DNA from: Arcuatula senhousia
Lineage: Eukaryota; Mollusca; Bivalvia; Mytilida; Mytilidae
Reading direction: 5' to 3'
DNA: 64,000 nt
NCBI GenBank assembly: GCA_963971305.1
Contig: CAXARO010001647.1
Location: 1-64,000 of the forward strand
The notes under the pieces were generated by a model. That model worked only from the letters and a program-made list of their open reading frames with translations, searched no databases and had not been told where the DNA came from. The translations under genes were made by a program, and so were the position numbers. Below, one piece after another: positions 37,401 to 45,806 of the stretch (position 1 is the first letter of the stretch; each line of letters begins with the position of its first letter).

Positions 37401-40400
37401 TACTGTAAAGTTTCATAGCATTTTGTCAACTGAAACAAAAGTTATTGTGGAAAAAAAAATAAAAAGTTGCTTTTTTGGCCCCTTTAGGGCCCTTGATTTC
37501 TAAAGCAAAAAAAGAGGAGACACCCAAAGTAAGCCCTACCCCTCCTTTTATGGTAAGTAACATTACTGTAAAGTTTCATAGCATTTGGTCATTAAGAACA
37601 ATTGTTATTGTGGAAACAAATAACAAAGTCGCTTTTTTTGCCCCTTTTGGGCCCCTAATTTCTAAACGAAAAAAGTGGGGACACCCAAAATCAGCCATGC
37701 CCTTCCTTTTATGGTAAGTAATATTACTGTAAAGTTTCATAGCATTTGGTCAACCAGAACAAAAGTTATTGTGGAAACAAATAAAAAAAGTTGCTTTTTT
37801 GGTCCCTTTAGGGCCCCTAATTTCTAAACGAAAAAAGCAGGGACACCCAAAATCAGCCCCACTCTTCCTTTTATAGTAAGTAACATTACTGTAAAGTTTC
37901 ATAGCATTTGGCCAACCAAAACAAAAGTTATTGTGGAAACAAATAAAAAAGTCTCTTTTTTGGCCCCTTTTGGGCCCCTAATTTCTAAACGAAATTATAA
38001 AATGACTCCAAAAGGGGAGGTGCACATCTTCAATATATCTGTAATCACTGTGTAAAATTTCAGAAAGATCTAGTGTTTGGTTTTTGAGATTCAGATTACA
38101 CAAGACAGGCACCCCATAGCGGGACGGACGGACAGACGGACAGACGGACGGACGGACGGAGTGACCCGACTACTAGACCTGCTTTCCAGGTAAAAATCAC
38201 TTAATAAAATGTTTTGTTGAAGTAGCTAAGAAGTGATCTCAACTTTAGCAGTCAAGGATCTAACTCTATAGAGTTATTTTTGAAAATAACTATCATATGT
38301 TATTACAGAAGAAATCACAATAAAAGTTTTTTAACATTTGGTTGTTATTTTTGTTTTGTGTAACACAAATAGTTGAGATTTTGTTTCATACATGTCTTAA
38401 AATTTCTTATATCAGTTACATTATTTATTTAATGAAGTATGTATAATTTGCATTGCTAACATCCATATTATAAGGCATAACAAGTGTGTGTTATGACATC
38501 AAGATGTTGTTCTGTAATAACAATATGCTGTTATTACAGACTAACACCATCTCTACTTAGAGGCTTTGCGCAGAGATTTCCCATGCTTGCTCAGACAGTA
38601 TTTTAACTGATCTACATTCTATAAAGGTGTATCTATCTAATTCTAGTGTGCACAGGAACCAAATCCTGTGCGCATGGGATGAAAAATGAACTTGAACTTG
38701 GTGAAAAAAAAGACATTTTTGGTCAGAAAAATGCCCGCCATTCATTACTTAATGAAACAAAACAGATAAGCTATGCAGGAAAATGCGGGTCTATTTCTTA
38801 TCCTTCATCCAATTTGTACCATAATTAGATAATATAAGTCAAAACATTGAAAAATCAAAATAACACATGTATGTTATTACAGAATTAAAATAACAGGCAT
38901 GTGTCATCAAATTAAGATATATGCTAGGAGCAGACAACTCGTGTCATACCCACAGAGTTTCCTTTAATAACATGTGCTAGTTATTTTCAAAAATAACTCT
39001 ATAGAGTTAGATCTCTGACTGTTTAGGACCTCTACAGTGTTTCTGGTGAAATGTCCGACCATTTCATCATATAAAATGGAACTGTTCTCAATTTTCCAAG
39101 TGGTTTGTTCGATTTTAGGGGACGCAAATTGTTTGAGTGTTGTTGGAAAATACGTGAAAGTGACAGAAATATCTTGTCTTGTCCTAGATAGAAAGTTTGT
39201 CATTGACATTTTTCTTGACCATGAATCGAATATATGTTCATTTTATGTCTCCCCCTGCATTCTTCGTCCAAGTTACGATAGCGAGATGTAAAACATACCT
39301 TCAATTGTTAAAAATGTTTCAATATACAGATGCAGAGTAGGCTGTCTTTACTTTAAAAGAAGAAAAAAGTTAAATATTTGTAAACATTTTCACGTTTTTC
39401 CCTTTCTTAACTTCCGGTTTACTGATATGTCTGAAAACCCAAACTAAAAATAAAAACAAACCACGAAAAAGCAAGCACAACGTACCAATACAGGTAATAT
39501 GCGAGCGTAGCGAGCTCTCTAATGTAGAAAGTATGCCAAATTGCACGAGACTCAAAATACTATGGAAGAAAAATCATTCTGTTTCCGGTTGTCCGGACAT
39601 TCGATTTTCGGAAGTTTTCGAAAATGTCTGCGCGTGCTGAAAAATTGCGGGAAATAGTAACACATCGTCCCAAATTATCTCGTCCCAGGCATTATTCGAA
39701 ATTTTCAATGGAATTATCTACGCGAGCTTTTAAGGCAATGTCTTTCTCATATTATTTACCTGTAATTTTAGTTGATAAATTCTGTTACCTTCAAAATACA
39801 TTTTGATTTGAAATAGATTGGGGGTGGGATGGGGGAGCCGAGGGGGGTCCTGTCAGTTAAGCAGACTGATTTTATAACAAGGGAAACATTTTTTAGTTAC
39901 AATCACACTTTGAGATAGAATTTGGTTGGTCTATATTTTGTTTATTATGTCTCCCCTTCCCAGAAGGGGGAGACATATTGTTTTTGTGTCAGTTCTTCTT
40001 CTTCTTCTCATACAAAGCTTGTCCGGGCCATAACTTTTTTATCCTTTGAGATAGGGCTTTGATATTTCGCATGTGGATGTATCACCATGAGACGATGTGT
40101 CGCGTACCATAATGACCTTCATATGACCTTGACCTTTGACCTCAATGTCAAATTAATGCTAATTTTACATACAAAGTGTTCCGGGCCATAACTTTTTTGT
40201 TCTTTGACATAAGGCTTTGATGTTTGGCATGTGGATGCATCACCATGAGACAATGTGTCCCATACCAGAATGACCTACATACAACCTTGTCCTTTAACCT
40301 CAAGGTTAAATTAATGCTTATTTTACATGGAAAGTGTGTCTGTGCCATAACTTTTTTTGTTCTTTGGCATAGGACTTTAATATTTGACATGTTGGTGTAT

Positions 40401-43400
40401 TACCATGAGATTATGTGTCGCGTACCAGAATGACCTTGATATGACCTTGACCTTTGACCTCAAGGTCAAATTAAAGCTAATTTTACATGCAAAGTGTGTC
40501 TTGGTCATAACTTTTTTGTTCTTTGACATATGGCTTTAATATTTGGCACGTGGATGTATAACCATGAGTCAATGTGTCCTGTACCAGAATGACCTTGACC
40601 TCAAGGTCAAATTAAAGCTAATTATACATGCAAAGTGTGTCCTGGTCATAACTTTTTTGTTCTTTGACATAGGGCTTTTATATTTGGCATGTGGATGTTT
40701 CGCCATGAGACGATGTGTTGCATACCAGAATGACCTTAACATGACCTTGACCTTTGACCTCAAGGTCAAATTAATGGGTTTTTTTTACATCCAATGTGTT
40801 CCAGGCCATTACTTTTTTGTTCTTCGACATAGGGCTTTGATATTTTGCATGAGGTTGTATCACCATGAGACGATGTGTCCTGTTCCAGAATGACCTTGAC
40901 CTCAAGGTCAAATTAATGCTAATTTTATGTGCAAAGTGTGTCCTGGTCATAATTTTTTATCCTTTGATATTTAGCATGTTGCTGTTTCGCCATGAGACGA
41001 TGTGTTGCGTACCAGAATGACCGTCATATGACCTTGACATTTGACCTCGAGATCAAATTAATGCTATTTTTACATTTAAATTATGTCTAGGCCATATATA
41101 TTTTAATCCTATTCAAAAAGCTTTGAATTTTCACATTTTAATGTGTCATCATGGGAATAATGTGTCCCCAACCTTAATGACCTTGACCTGTGACTTCAAT
41201 GTCAAATAAATGTTAATTTGACATGCAAAGCCTTCCAGGCCATAATTTTTTTATCCTTTGACATAGGGCTAAAGAATGTCGATGTATCATTATTAAAAAA
41301 AAATTGCTGTACAATATGTGACTTTGACCTTTTGACCTCAAGATTGAACTTGTGTTATTCAAGGAAGGGGAGACATCAGTTTTAGTGCGCTAAAACAGTT
41401 TTTCCTAGTTTCTTTATTGATTGGGATAATGTGTCTGTAGTTTCATTATGGACAGAAACAATTTTAAAGAAAAGCTAGACTACATTTATTGACCAGTGAC
41501 TGGCCCCATTTTTGGACAAATGTTGCATACAGTTTTCCAATACATACAAAACAAGCATGATTTTACAGACATATGGTGAAATTTGAAATAAAAACAGCTT
41601 GGTCTCAATTGGAAAAAAAAATTGCAGAATTAAATCAGAATTAATGTACATAGAAAAAAAAACAGAATTTCATAGAAAAAAATCTAGGATAACAGAATTA
41701 TTTGAAATTAAATCATTGATAATCAAGGCCTTGCCGATTTCTCTGTTCTTTCTCTCTGTGATGAATTGACTGACTGGGGAGTTTAACTTGATGACTATAC
41801 CTAGATATAGGTCTGCAGCAACCTTATGATGAATTAAGAAAGTTGGGAAAAAAGTCCTTATTTTATTGGGAGTGTCTCAAAGATTTTTTTTTTTTTTTTG
41901 TCATAATGAATTGAGAAAGTTGGGACAAAAAAATCCTTGGGACACTCCCAATAAATAAAATGGTTGATTCCTTATCAGGTATAAAAAGGTTTTTAGCAAA
42001 TTGATAGTGATGTTATTTCCAGGGGGGGGGGGGGTAACTTGATAATTTTTTGGGTGGGGATGTGCCATTTTCTATTTGAATTCAATACCCATAATTATAT
42101 AAAATCAACAATTTTCATGACCCATATTTATATAAAATAATAGTTTTCATGACCCATATTTATATTCAGTAAACTGTAAAGTTATAATTATTAATTTCAT
42201 TAAATATTTTTACATGTATATTTATGTGCTCTATATTATAATTGTTGCCACATATAATTATAGGCATGAAGATTATTTCTCACAGCTTATATCTGATGCA
42301 AAATACCCATTTCAATATTTTATTTTAAAAAATCCTACCCATATTTTTGGCACATCCACATACCCCTTTATATAGGAATTAAGTTACTCCCCGGGTGTTA
42401 TTTGAAGATTGCAGGAGTGACAATGTCCAATGTTTAAATAGTTGGAAATCGCTCTGGGGTCTTACAGTTTTTTTTTCAGACAACCTAGCTGTGCTGGGGG
42501 TCCTAATGGGGGGCCCTGATCACGAATCACGAAGAATAAAAAATGGAAATAACAAAACACGGAAATATGGCTAATTTTTTGTTCACCGATAAAAGTTTGA
42601 CTGTGTATTTCTGTAAAGCATGCCTAAAACTATCACGGACAAAATACTTTGCTGAGAAAGGTTCATGTGCAGTATCCTATCACGATGCATGGAAAAATAT
42701 TTCAACAAATCACAATTCATGGAAAATAAAAATTGCCAATAACGGAGAACAAAATAAACCCATCGGCCCCCTCTGTGCTGTTCAAAGCAATGTTATATCT
42801 TAAAAATGTGCATATACAATTAAAATTGATCTTTCTCTTTTCAGCACAGATGATGTTTCAGTATTATGTGAAGATAGTACCAACCACATATGTAAAAGTA
42901 GATGGTTCAGTAAGTTTTTTTTTTTATTTTGATATTTGAAACTTTATCTCACATGCAACTATAGTTTATTTATGTCTATAAAATGTTTTATTTGTTTATT
43001 GCATAGGGAATGCAGTTTAAGTTTTTCATGTAGAGTAATTTAAGTAAGCATTTTGTATGACAACTAGTGTTATTGAAAAATAGATTAACCATTGATGAAT
43101 GAACATTTTTTGTTAACATCTTCCACGGAAGACCGCCACTTCAGTTCTAAAATAGTTGTGAAATGAACTAGAAAACCTTTATTTTAAGGTCAATGTAGCA
43201 TTGTAAACAATTTTGAATATAAATTTATTTACTGGAATCCTAAAGAAATAATCACAAGAGGTGTACATATGTTTGAACATACTGCTTTTAAATTTATCTC
43301 AATTCAATGCATTTTGTCCTTTTCAGATTTTAAATACAAATCAGTATTCAGTGACCAAACATTCTAAGGTTGTGGGCGGCAGCACTGGAGAATCAGGTCT

Positions 43401-45483
43401 ACCTGGTGTGTTTGTCATCTATGAAATATCACCTATGATGGTCAAATATACAGAAAAAAGAAGGTAGTTTATGATACATGTATTATTGAGAACAAAAATT
43501 GTGTGTGTGAATATTATTGAGAACAAAAATTGTGTGTGTAAATATTATTGAGAACAAAAATTGTGTGTGTGAATATTATTATTTAGAACAAAAAATGTGT
43601 GTGTGAATAATTATTATTGAGAACAAAAATTGTGTGTGTAAATATTATTGAGAACAAAAATTGTGTGTGTGAATATTATTATTTAGAACAAAAAATGTGT
43701 GTGTGAATAATTATTATTAACTAAAATTGTGTGTGTGAATATTATTATTTAGAACAAAAATTGTGTGCATGAATATTATTGAGAACAAAAATTGTGTGTG
43801 TGTGTGTCTAAAATGAACCAAGCCCACAAACAATTAAAACCATGCAGGGTGAAATGACATGATAAGACCTAAAAAGCCTGGATCAACACCACAGTTACAT
43901 GAACCCTTTAATTAAAGATCTTATAGCACTTTTTCCACAAATAGACCATCAAATTGACATCCATTAAACCATGTTTGTCTTGTGCTTGAGTTTCTTTGAA
44001 AACCAAAAATGGCAAATTTGAATCCATATAATTCGTGCCTAACAAAGAAAGTTGGAGATTTTAACTTGGGTGTCCATCCCTTTTGGTTTTTGTTTGTCAT
44101 ACACTCAGCTATGGTATTCAAAGGAAAAATTTTATTAAAACAATATCCAAACAAACTTGCTTCTAGTTAGACATACAAATGTTGAATTTAAAAATCTAAC
44201 AAAATATTTATTTTTTTGACACCTTGAAAATTGATACTTTTATAAACATAGTAAAAATTTGACAGTATTACATTATTTGTTACCCCTTTATCAAATCTTT
44301 GCTCTTCTTATTACCTTCTTTGGTAATTTTTCTTTTCAGATCCTTTACACATTTTATAACAGGTGTATGTGCTATAATAGGAGGAGTTTTTACAGGTAAG
44401 GGTAGACAATTCTAAAAATAAAATGATAACAAAATGATACTTCTAAAGTAATTAAACAAAAAAAGAACTAAAATCAAGTTGGAATAAATTATTTCCAATA
44501 TTCAATGAAGAGAAGACAAAATAAGAAAATAATATACTGGATATATTGGTAATTTGAAATGGAAGTGACTTTTCAAAATAAATTGTTGATTAACCAGGTT
44601 CTATGGCACCAATTCCTCTCTTCTGGAGCACCTGAGTCCACTCTTATTTCGATGAATTCATGTTGCTAAATGTGTTTTAGTTGTTATGTGTGTTTTTTGT
44701 TGTGTGGTTTGCTTGTGTTGTTGTGATGATTTTTTTTTCTACCAATTTTGTCTTTGTTTACTTGGTATTACCCCTTTGGTACACCTTAATTTGCTTCTTT
44801 CATTGAAATCTGATAGGATCTGGTAATAACTTGAAACAAAAACAAAAGCAGGCATAAGAATAATAAAGAAGGACAATACAGATGGTCATATAACTGTAAT
44901 AATCACAATGGTCTTGACTTGCTACTAGTATAGAGGAAATGTATTGGTTCAGACAGACCATCCATTACGACATTACATGTCAATGGCATCAAAAAGTTAG
45001 CCTTACAGAAACAAAGTGGAAGGAGATTAAAGTTGTTGTATCTTATTTTTTTCGTCCTCCGCCGCAACACAACAGTTTTCTCAGCAACTATTAATCTTAA
45101 GCTTTTGATATTTGGTATGTAGCTTCAGGTAGGGGCCCCAAAAGGTGGGATGTATTTTCAGATCTGTTGCTTATCATCTTCCTGTTAAATGAGCTAACTT
45201 TGATTTTTCCCACTCAATGGGCATGGGACCTAGAATCTGTTCTTGTTATATTATATAACTTTACTTCATTGTATCTCTTTTAAATTTACAATAATAGATC
45301 TATACATGTACATGTACACTTAATCCGCATCTTATTATCTTCTATATAAGTTTGTACAATAGATATCAAAATATTTATATTGACATATGGCCATGTATTA
45401 TAGTTGCAGGTATTATAGACTCAATGATATACCATTCTGCTAGAGCACTGCAGAAAAAAATAGAGCTGGGCAAAGCAACGTGA
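22320..45483 (+). CDS. ERGIC3: ERGIC3, ER-Golgi intermediate compartment protein 3 (complete, 12 coding exons)
   Basis: Coding exons: 22320-22416, 26329-26487, 27660-27779, 28309-28340, 29425-29492, 29937-30160, 31044-31075, 31554-31650, 42845-42909, 43327-43463, 44340-44395, 45404-45483. They sum to 1167 nt, 388 codons plus TGA, with GT/AG at every junction and all phases agreeing; human ERGIC3 is 383 residues. The protein starts [20 protein letters not shown], the conserved ERGIC N-terminal domain. TM1 is at about residues 31-52 and TM2 at about 346-367, leaving a large lumenal domain with CESCYGAE and CCNTCE cysteine motifs, [17 protein letters not shown] and [10 protein letters not shown]. 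The C-terminus is KKIELGKAT. In the family it is an Erv46-type cargo receptor cycling between ER and Golgi in COPII/COPI vesicles. Introns 1 and 8 are expanded by mobile elements, and ROMO1 lies inside intron 8 on the other strand. UTR limits are not visible. Confidence 0.95.
22954..25526 (+). mobile_element. 5'-truncated CR1/L2/Jockey-group LINE
   Basis: Starts inside the endonuclease domain and ends with a TGTAGA repeat tail (25509-25526), typical of a LINE lacking poly(A). The flanks read aaaatagttc on the left and aaaattatagttc on the right, an approximate target duplication. It sits sense to ERGIC3 inside intron 1. Confidence 0.8.
22957..25248 (+). CDS. LINE ORF2: endonuclease C-terminus plus reverse transcriptase (open, 5'-truncated)
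   Basis: The frame is open from 22957 (no ATG needed; the first methionine is at 23278) to TAG at 25246-25248, about 763 codons without a stop. It begins with [10 protein letters not shown] and SILDLFFTN followed by GISDHETVF, the final motifs of an apurinic-type endonuclease including the SDH catalytic histidine. The RT follows: [28 protein letters not shown] (motif A), [20 protein letters not shown] (motif B), LFADDAIVY (catalytic DD), and [14 protein letters not shown]. Only the front of the endonuclease and any ORF1 are missing. The absence of stops or frameshifts indicates a recent insertion. The family copies RNA by target-primed reverse transcription; this copy cannot move itself without the endonuclease. 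Confidence 0.85.
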   Translation, partial: VQLVTEPTRITETQSSILDLFFTNNDTLVNQTRIIPGISDHETVFIESSLRPIRKKTAPHKVWQYKKANYDNIKEELNEFTQQFKDQAQTSRPEDLWVTFRDHLLSLMKNHIPQKSIKNKKDSKPWINREVKSAIRKQNKLHKKQRATKSAKDIKRYKEAKAASQRTQRKAYWDYINNLIEIGDPDNDNNPGKQKRFWTYIKSIGKDNSGVAPLKEHGKMHADPKDKADILNRQYESVFTKEDNSNIPTPPGNPYQPMPDIHITEEGVFKLLRTINPNKACGPDLITARILKDLVAEIAPFLTIIFQSTLNSGQIPNDWKYANVTAIFKKGDRFKASNYRPVSLTCLCCKLQEHILTSNILKHLDEFSILTDCQHGFRARRSCETQLLTLSHELAMSLDKGEQQDLIILDFSKAFDKVPHQRLLAKLDFYGIRGNTYKWIESFLTNRSQQVIVDGATSDRAPVVSGVPQGTVLGPLLFLIFINDLPDSVTSRTRLFADDAIVYRKIRNTNNCKDLQQDLIDLAAWESKWGMQFHPDKCNVLRVSRSRTPILFDYHLKGHLLEAAETTKYLGVDLSHNLSWNHHIDRTIKKANSMLGFLKRNLRISSKDTKSAAYFSLVRPNLEYCASVWNPHTKQASNKLEMVQRRAARYAFNDYRNTSSVTDMLSQLHWETLESRRNKIQLVMFFKIMNNLVDIPSVDYITPASTRTRSNNSKKILQYHTRTDILKYSFFPRTILNWNLLPAAVAETPDLVSFKRGLSTLSF
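25611..26328. other. ERGIC3 intron 1, remainder
   Basis: AT-rich; nothing supportable. A minus ORF at 26008-26202 has no recognisable domain. Confidence 0.4.
26329..26487 (+). CDS. ERGIC3: ERGIC3 coding exon 2
   Basis: Acceptor tatttttcag, donor gctt|gtatgt, phase 1 in and out. Encodes the first membrane segment and [16 protein letters not shown]. Confidence 0.93.
26766..26944. mobile_element. MITE with TACTGTAAA ends in intron 2
   Basis: Left tactgtaaaacggc, right acagtttacagta; inner gttgacacag / cagtgtcaac also pair. About 180 bp, non-coding. Confidence 0.5.
27226..27435. mobile_element. MITE with ATACTGTGG ends in intron 2
   Basis: Left atactgtggtttcattattt, right aaataaatgaatccacagtat minus one base, an imperfect inverted pair of about 22 bp. 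210 bp, non-coding. Confidence 0.6.
27660..27779 (+). CDS. ERGIC3: ERGIC3 coding exon 3
   Basis: Acceptor ctgttttaag, donor gaag|gtaatg, phase 1 in and out. Encodes [19 protein letters not shown]. Confidence 0.93.
28309..28340 (+). CDS. ERGIC3: ERGIC3 coding exon 4 (32 nt microexon)
   Basis: Acceptor tatatttcag, donor acagag|gtacat, phase 1 in, 0 out. Encodes [11 protein letters not shown]. It is required to keep the frame between exons 3 and 5. Confidence 0.88.
28800..29108 (-). mobile_element. BEL/Pao-like LTR with primer-site and gag start, fragment
   Basis: On the minus strand a 161-bp segment (29108 down to 28948) begins TGTCGGGAATTACG and ends CCCTACA, directly followed by TTTGGTGCCGTGACC, which resembles the LTR / primer-binding junction of BEL-type retrotransposons. 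Then ATGGGGAAGCTACAG opens a short gag-like frame containing RGATKKLLQ, which ends by 28830. No second LTR or pol is seen. It lies in ERGIC3 intron 4, antisense. Confidence 0.45.
29425..29492 (+). CDS. ERGIC3: ERGIC3 coding exon 5
   Basis: Acceptor tttttctag, donor aaatga|gtatgt, phase 0 in, 2 out. Encodes [13 protein letters not shown]. Confidence 0.93.
29937..30160 (+). CDS. ERGIC3: ERGIC3 coding exon 6
   Basis: Acceptor tgttttcag, donor cgttcatg|gtatgc, phase 2 in, 1 out. Encodes [19 protein letters not shown] and [17 protein letters not shown], the most conserved lumenal block. Confidence 0.95.
30255..30826. mobile_element. TIR element in intron 6
   Basis: Left aaaggagtagagccacgaa, right ttcgttgccctactccttt: 19-bp inverted ends with two mismatches. 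570 bp, non-coding. Confidence 0.65.
31044..31075 (+). CDS. ERGIC3: ERGIC3 coding exon 7 (32 nt microexon)
   Basis: Acceptor ctttttcag, donor caaaaa|gtaagt, phase 1 in, 0 out. Encodes [11 protein letters not shown]. Confidence 0.9.
31554..31650 (+). CDS. ERGIC3: ERGIC3 coding exon 8
   Basis: Acceptor tttttttcag, donor tataaaa|gtaagt, phase 0 in, 1 out. Encodes [20 protein letters not shown]. Confidence 0.94.
31743..32010 (+). mobile_element. tRNA-derived SINE in ERGIC3 intron 8
   Basis: The 5' part carries polymerase III promoter-like boxes: A box TGGTGTAGTGA at 31757-31767 and B box GGTTTAATCC at 31793-31802. The body (gatgctagtcctttgg, gttgtcccatgtaatggggg, gtaataccccatgctcatta, tcaatggagccactacac) recurs at 62135-62270, which shows it is dispersed. 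It is no tRNA gene: there is no cloverleaf beyond the boxes. Confidence 0.65.
32505..34062. repeat. Tandem-repeat-bearing element, family C
   Basis: ATACGACCGCAACA at 32525-32538 pairs with TGTTGCGGTCGTAT at 34047-34060, and the right end folds on itself (TATACGATCGCAA ... TTGCGGTCGTATA). Between them are about three units of ~460 bp, each with aatgaataataaacattcta, gtcaatacacccattttagc and cataacaattggctggcc. It shares the phrase aggcccaatatgga with family B, so the two families are related at the left end. Confidence 0.65.
34063..35325. other. ERGIC3 intron 8, no gene seen
   Basis: Non-coding. Bases 34662-34735 (tttcgcaacatttgggatgt, acagaatggaccgatgg) recur at about 55576-55650 and mark a dispersed repeat. 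Confidence 0.4.
35326..35331 (-). promoter_or_regulatory. Candidate polyadenylation signal of ROMO1
   Basis: AATAAA on the minus strand about 150 bp after the ROMO1 stop codon. It is position-plausible only. Confidence 0.35.
35477..35585 (-). CDS. ROMO1: ROMO1 coding exon 2
   Basis: Acceptor at 35586-35587, phase 2 in, ends with codons for AIRC and TGA at 35479-35477. Confidence 0.92.
35477..36152 (-). CDS. ROMO1: ROMO1, reactive oxygen species modulator 1 (complete)
   Basis: Two coding exons on the minus strand: 36152-36013 (140 nt, starts ATG) and 35585-35477 (109 nt, ends TGA), 82 codons; human ROMO1 is 79. The protein carries [20 protein letters not shown], a glycine-rich first membrane helix at about residues 23-44, then [20 protein letters not shown] and a second glycine-rich helix ending [17 protein letters not shown]1 (yeast Mgr2) is an inner mitochondrial membrane protein linked to the TIM23 translocase. 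Donor is ACTGAG|GTAAAA, acceptor CATCTTGCAG. An acceptor-like TATCTTTCAG at 36162 just before the ATG indicates a separate upstream 5'UTR exon. The whole gene lies antisense in ERGIC3 intron 8. Confidence 0.93.
36013..36152 (-). CDS. ROMO1: ROMO1 coding exon 1
   Basis: ATG at 36152, donor at 36012-36011, phase 2 out. A UTR acceptor lies at 36162-36163, 9 nt before the ATG. Confidence 0.92.
36220..36342. mobile_element. TTAA-flanked mini-MITE, 123 bp
   Basis: TTAAGGTTCATCTGTACCTT at the left and its exact complement AAGGTACAGATGAACCTTAA at the right, TTAA at each end. Arms are 22 bp and perfect. It sits just upstream of the first ROMO1 coding exon, inside the presumed ROMO1 5'UTR intron. Confidence 0.8.
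37082..38197. repeat. Tandem-repeat-bearing element, family B copy 2
   Basis: Same ends as 6685-7902 (acaagaccaatcgatgtctg; ctactagacctgctttccag) with about five ~160-bp units (starting near 37317, 37478, 37640, 37800, 37962) and a GGAC/GACA run at about 38122-38160. The 3' stem-loop is shortened here. Confidence 0.75.
38249..39021. mobile_element. TIR element with 44-bp ends and TTTAG duplication
   Basis: Left CAGTCAAGGATCTAACTC, right GAGTTAGATCTCTGACTG, continuing inwards through TATAGAGTTATTTTTGAAAA; two mismatches in about 44 bp. TTTAG flanks both sides (38244-38248 and 39022-39026). TGTTATTACAG occurs at least three times inside in both orientations, like subterminal binding repeats. 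773 bp, non-coding; superfamily not certain (hAT-like CAG start). Confidence 0.7.
39299..39420 (-). promoter_or_regulatory. Candidate ROMO1 5'UTR exon and promoter with ETS-like sites
   Basis: A donor-like AATTGAAG|GTATGTTT on the minus strand at 39299/39298 could pair with the acceptor at 36162. Upstream on the same strand AACCGGAAGTTAAG (39408-39421) is an ETS/GABP-type site, a factor known for mitochondrial-protein gene promoters; a second TTTCCGG lies near 39580. Transcript evidence is absent. Confidence 0.35.
39624..39806 (+). CDS. Unrecognised short ORF divergent from ROMO1
   Basis: 60 codons beginning [20 protein letters not shown], with basic, helix-prone composition unlike the AT-rich noise nearby. 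It starts about 200 bp from the presumed ROMO1 promoter in the opposite direction. It could be the first exon of a gene using a shared promoter, or chance. I do not recognise the protein and see no clear donor. Confidence 0.25.
   Translation: MSARAEKLREIVTHRPKLSRPRHYSKFSMELSTRAFKAMSFSYYLPVILVDKFCYLQNTF
39947..41376. repeat. Tandem-repeat-bearing element, family D, with nuclear-receptor-like half-site array
   Basis: ATGTCTCCCCTTCC (39947-39960) and GGAAGGGGAGACAT (41363-41376) are perfect 14-bp inverted ends; the left end itself folds (to 39976). Between them are about nine ~155-bp units with gccataacttttttgttctt, ggctttgatatttggcatgt and TGACCTTGACCTTTGACCT. The last phrase is a run of AGGTCA half-sites read on the minus strand. 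No coding capacity. Confidence 0.75.
41763..41961. repeat. Short inverted and direct repeats
   Basis: attttattgggagtgtctca at 41861-41880 pairs with gggacactcccaataaataa at 41939-41958 across a T-run. The preceding ~60 bp (actggggagtttaactt, gactatacctagatatagg) recur at 52030-52085. Confidence 0.55.
42022..42395. mobile_element. TIR element with G-run ends in intron 8
   Basis: Left ggggggtaacttgataattt and gggatgtgcca; right tggcacatccacatacccc and ggaattaagttactcccc. 370 bp, AT-rich interior with repeated catgacccatatttatat. Confidence 0.6.
42845..42909 (+). CDS. ERGIC3: ERGIC3 coding exon 9
   Basis: Acceptor ctcttttcag, donor ggttca|gtaagt, phase 1 in, 0 out. Encodes [20 protein letters not shown]. 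Confidence 0.94.
43327..43463 (+). CDS. ERGIC3: ERGIC3 coding exon 10
   Basis: Acceptor ccttttcag, donor aaaagaag|gtagtt, phase 0 in, 2 out. Encodes [12 protein letters not shown] and [20 protein letters not shown]. Confidence 0.94.
43475..43805. repeat. ~32-40-bp tandem repeat in intron 10
   Basis: About nine units of gaatattattgagaacaaaa plus attgtgtgtgtg, with length variants (attatttag insertions). It starts 12 bp after exon 10. Confidence 0.85.
44340..44395 (+). CDS. ERGIC3: ERGIC3 coding exon 11
   Basis: Acceptor tcttttcag, donor tttacag|gtaagg, phase 2 in, 1 out. Encodes [18 protein letters not shown], the start of the second membrane segment. Confidence 0.94.
45404..45483 (+). CDS. 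ERGIC3: ERGIC3 coding exon 12
   Basis: Acceptor tgtattatag, phase 1 in, stop TGA at 45481-45483. Encodes [20 protein letters not shown]. Confidence 0.94.
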
Positions 45484-45806
45484 CAAAGATTTCACCATAG
45501 ATTATTTATATCAAATATTACCAGATTGTGCTATCCAAGAACTGATCTCTGGGTGCCAGATGGATGGAATCTGTTTCCATGGTGACTGGACTCTTATGGT
45601 GAAGGGGAGTTTGTTAATGACATTGTTATTTTATGCTGTAATGAAAGTCAGATTGCAGTATTTACATTTTGTTTTGATTGTTTTAGCAATCTGAGTTCAT
45701 GTAATATTTTTTATATATCTTTTTGAAGAGTCCCCTAGTTTTTCTAGTGCTAATTATATACATATTTCTTTATTCAATGTTTAATCAGAAACCAACAAAA
45801 AATGAA

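Noticed and set aside
40148..40893. ORFs of 66-116 codons with repeated [22 protein letters not shown] stretches
   Set aside because: Translation of the ~155-bp tandem units of element D in successive frames.
43475..43805. Regular repeats resembling a CRISPR array
   Set aside because: Repeat and spacer are not separable; units are contiguous, length-variable TG-rich minisatellite in an intron of an animal gene.
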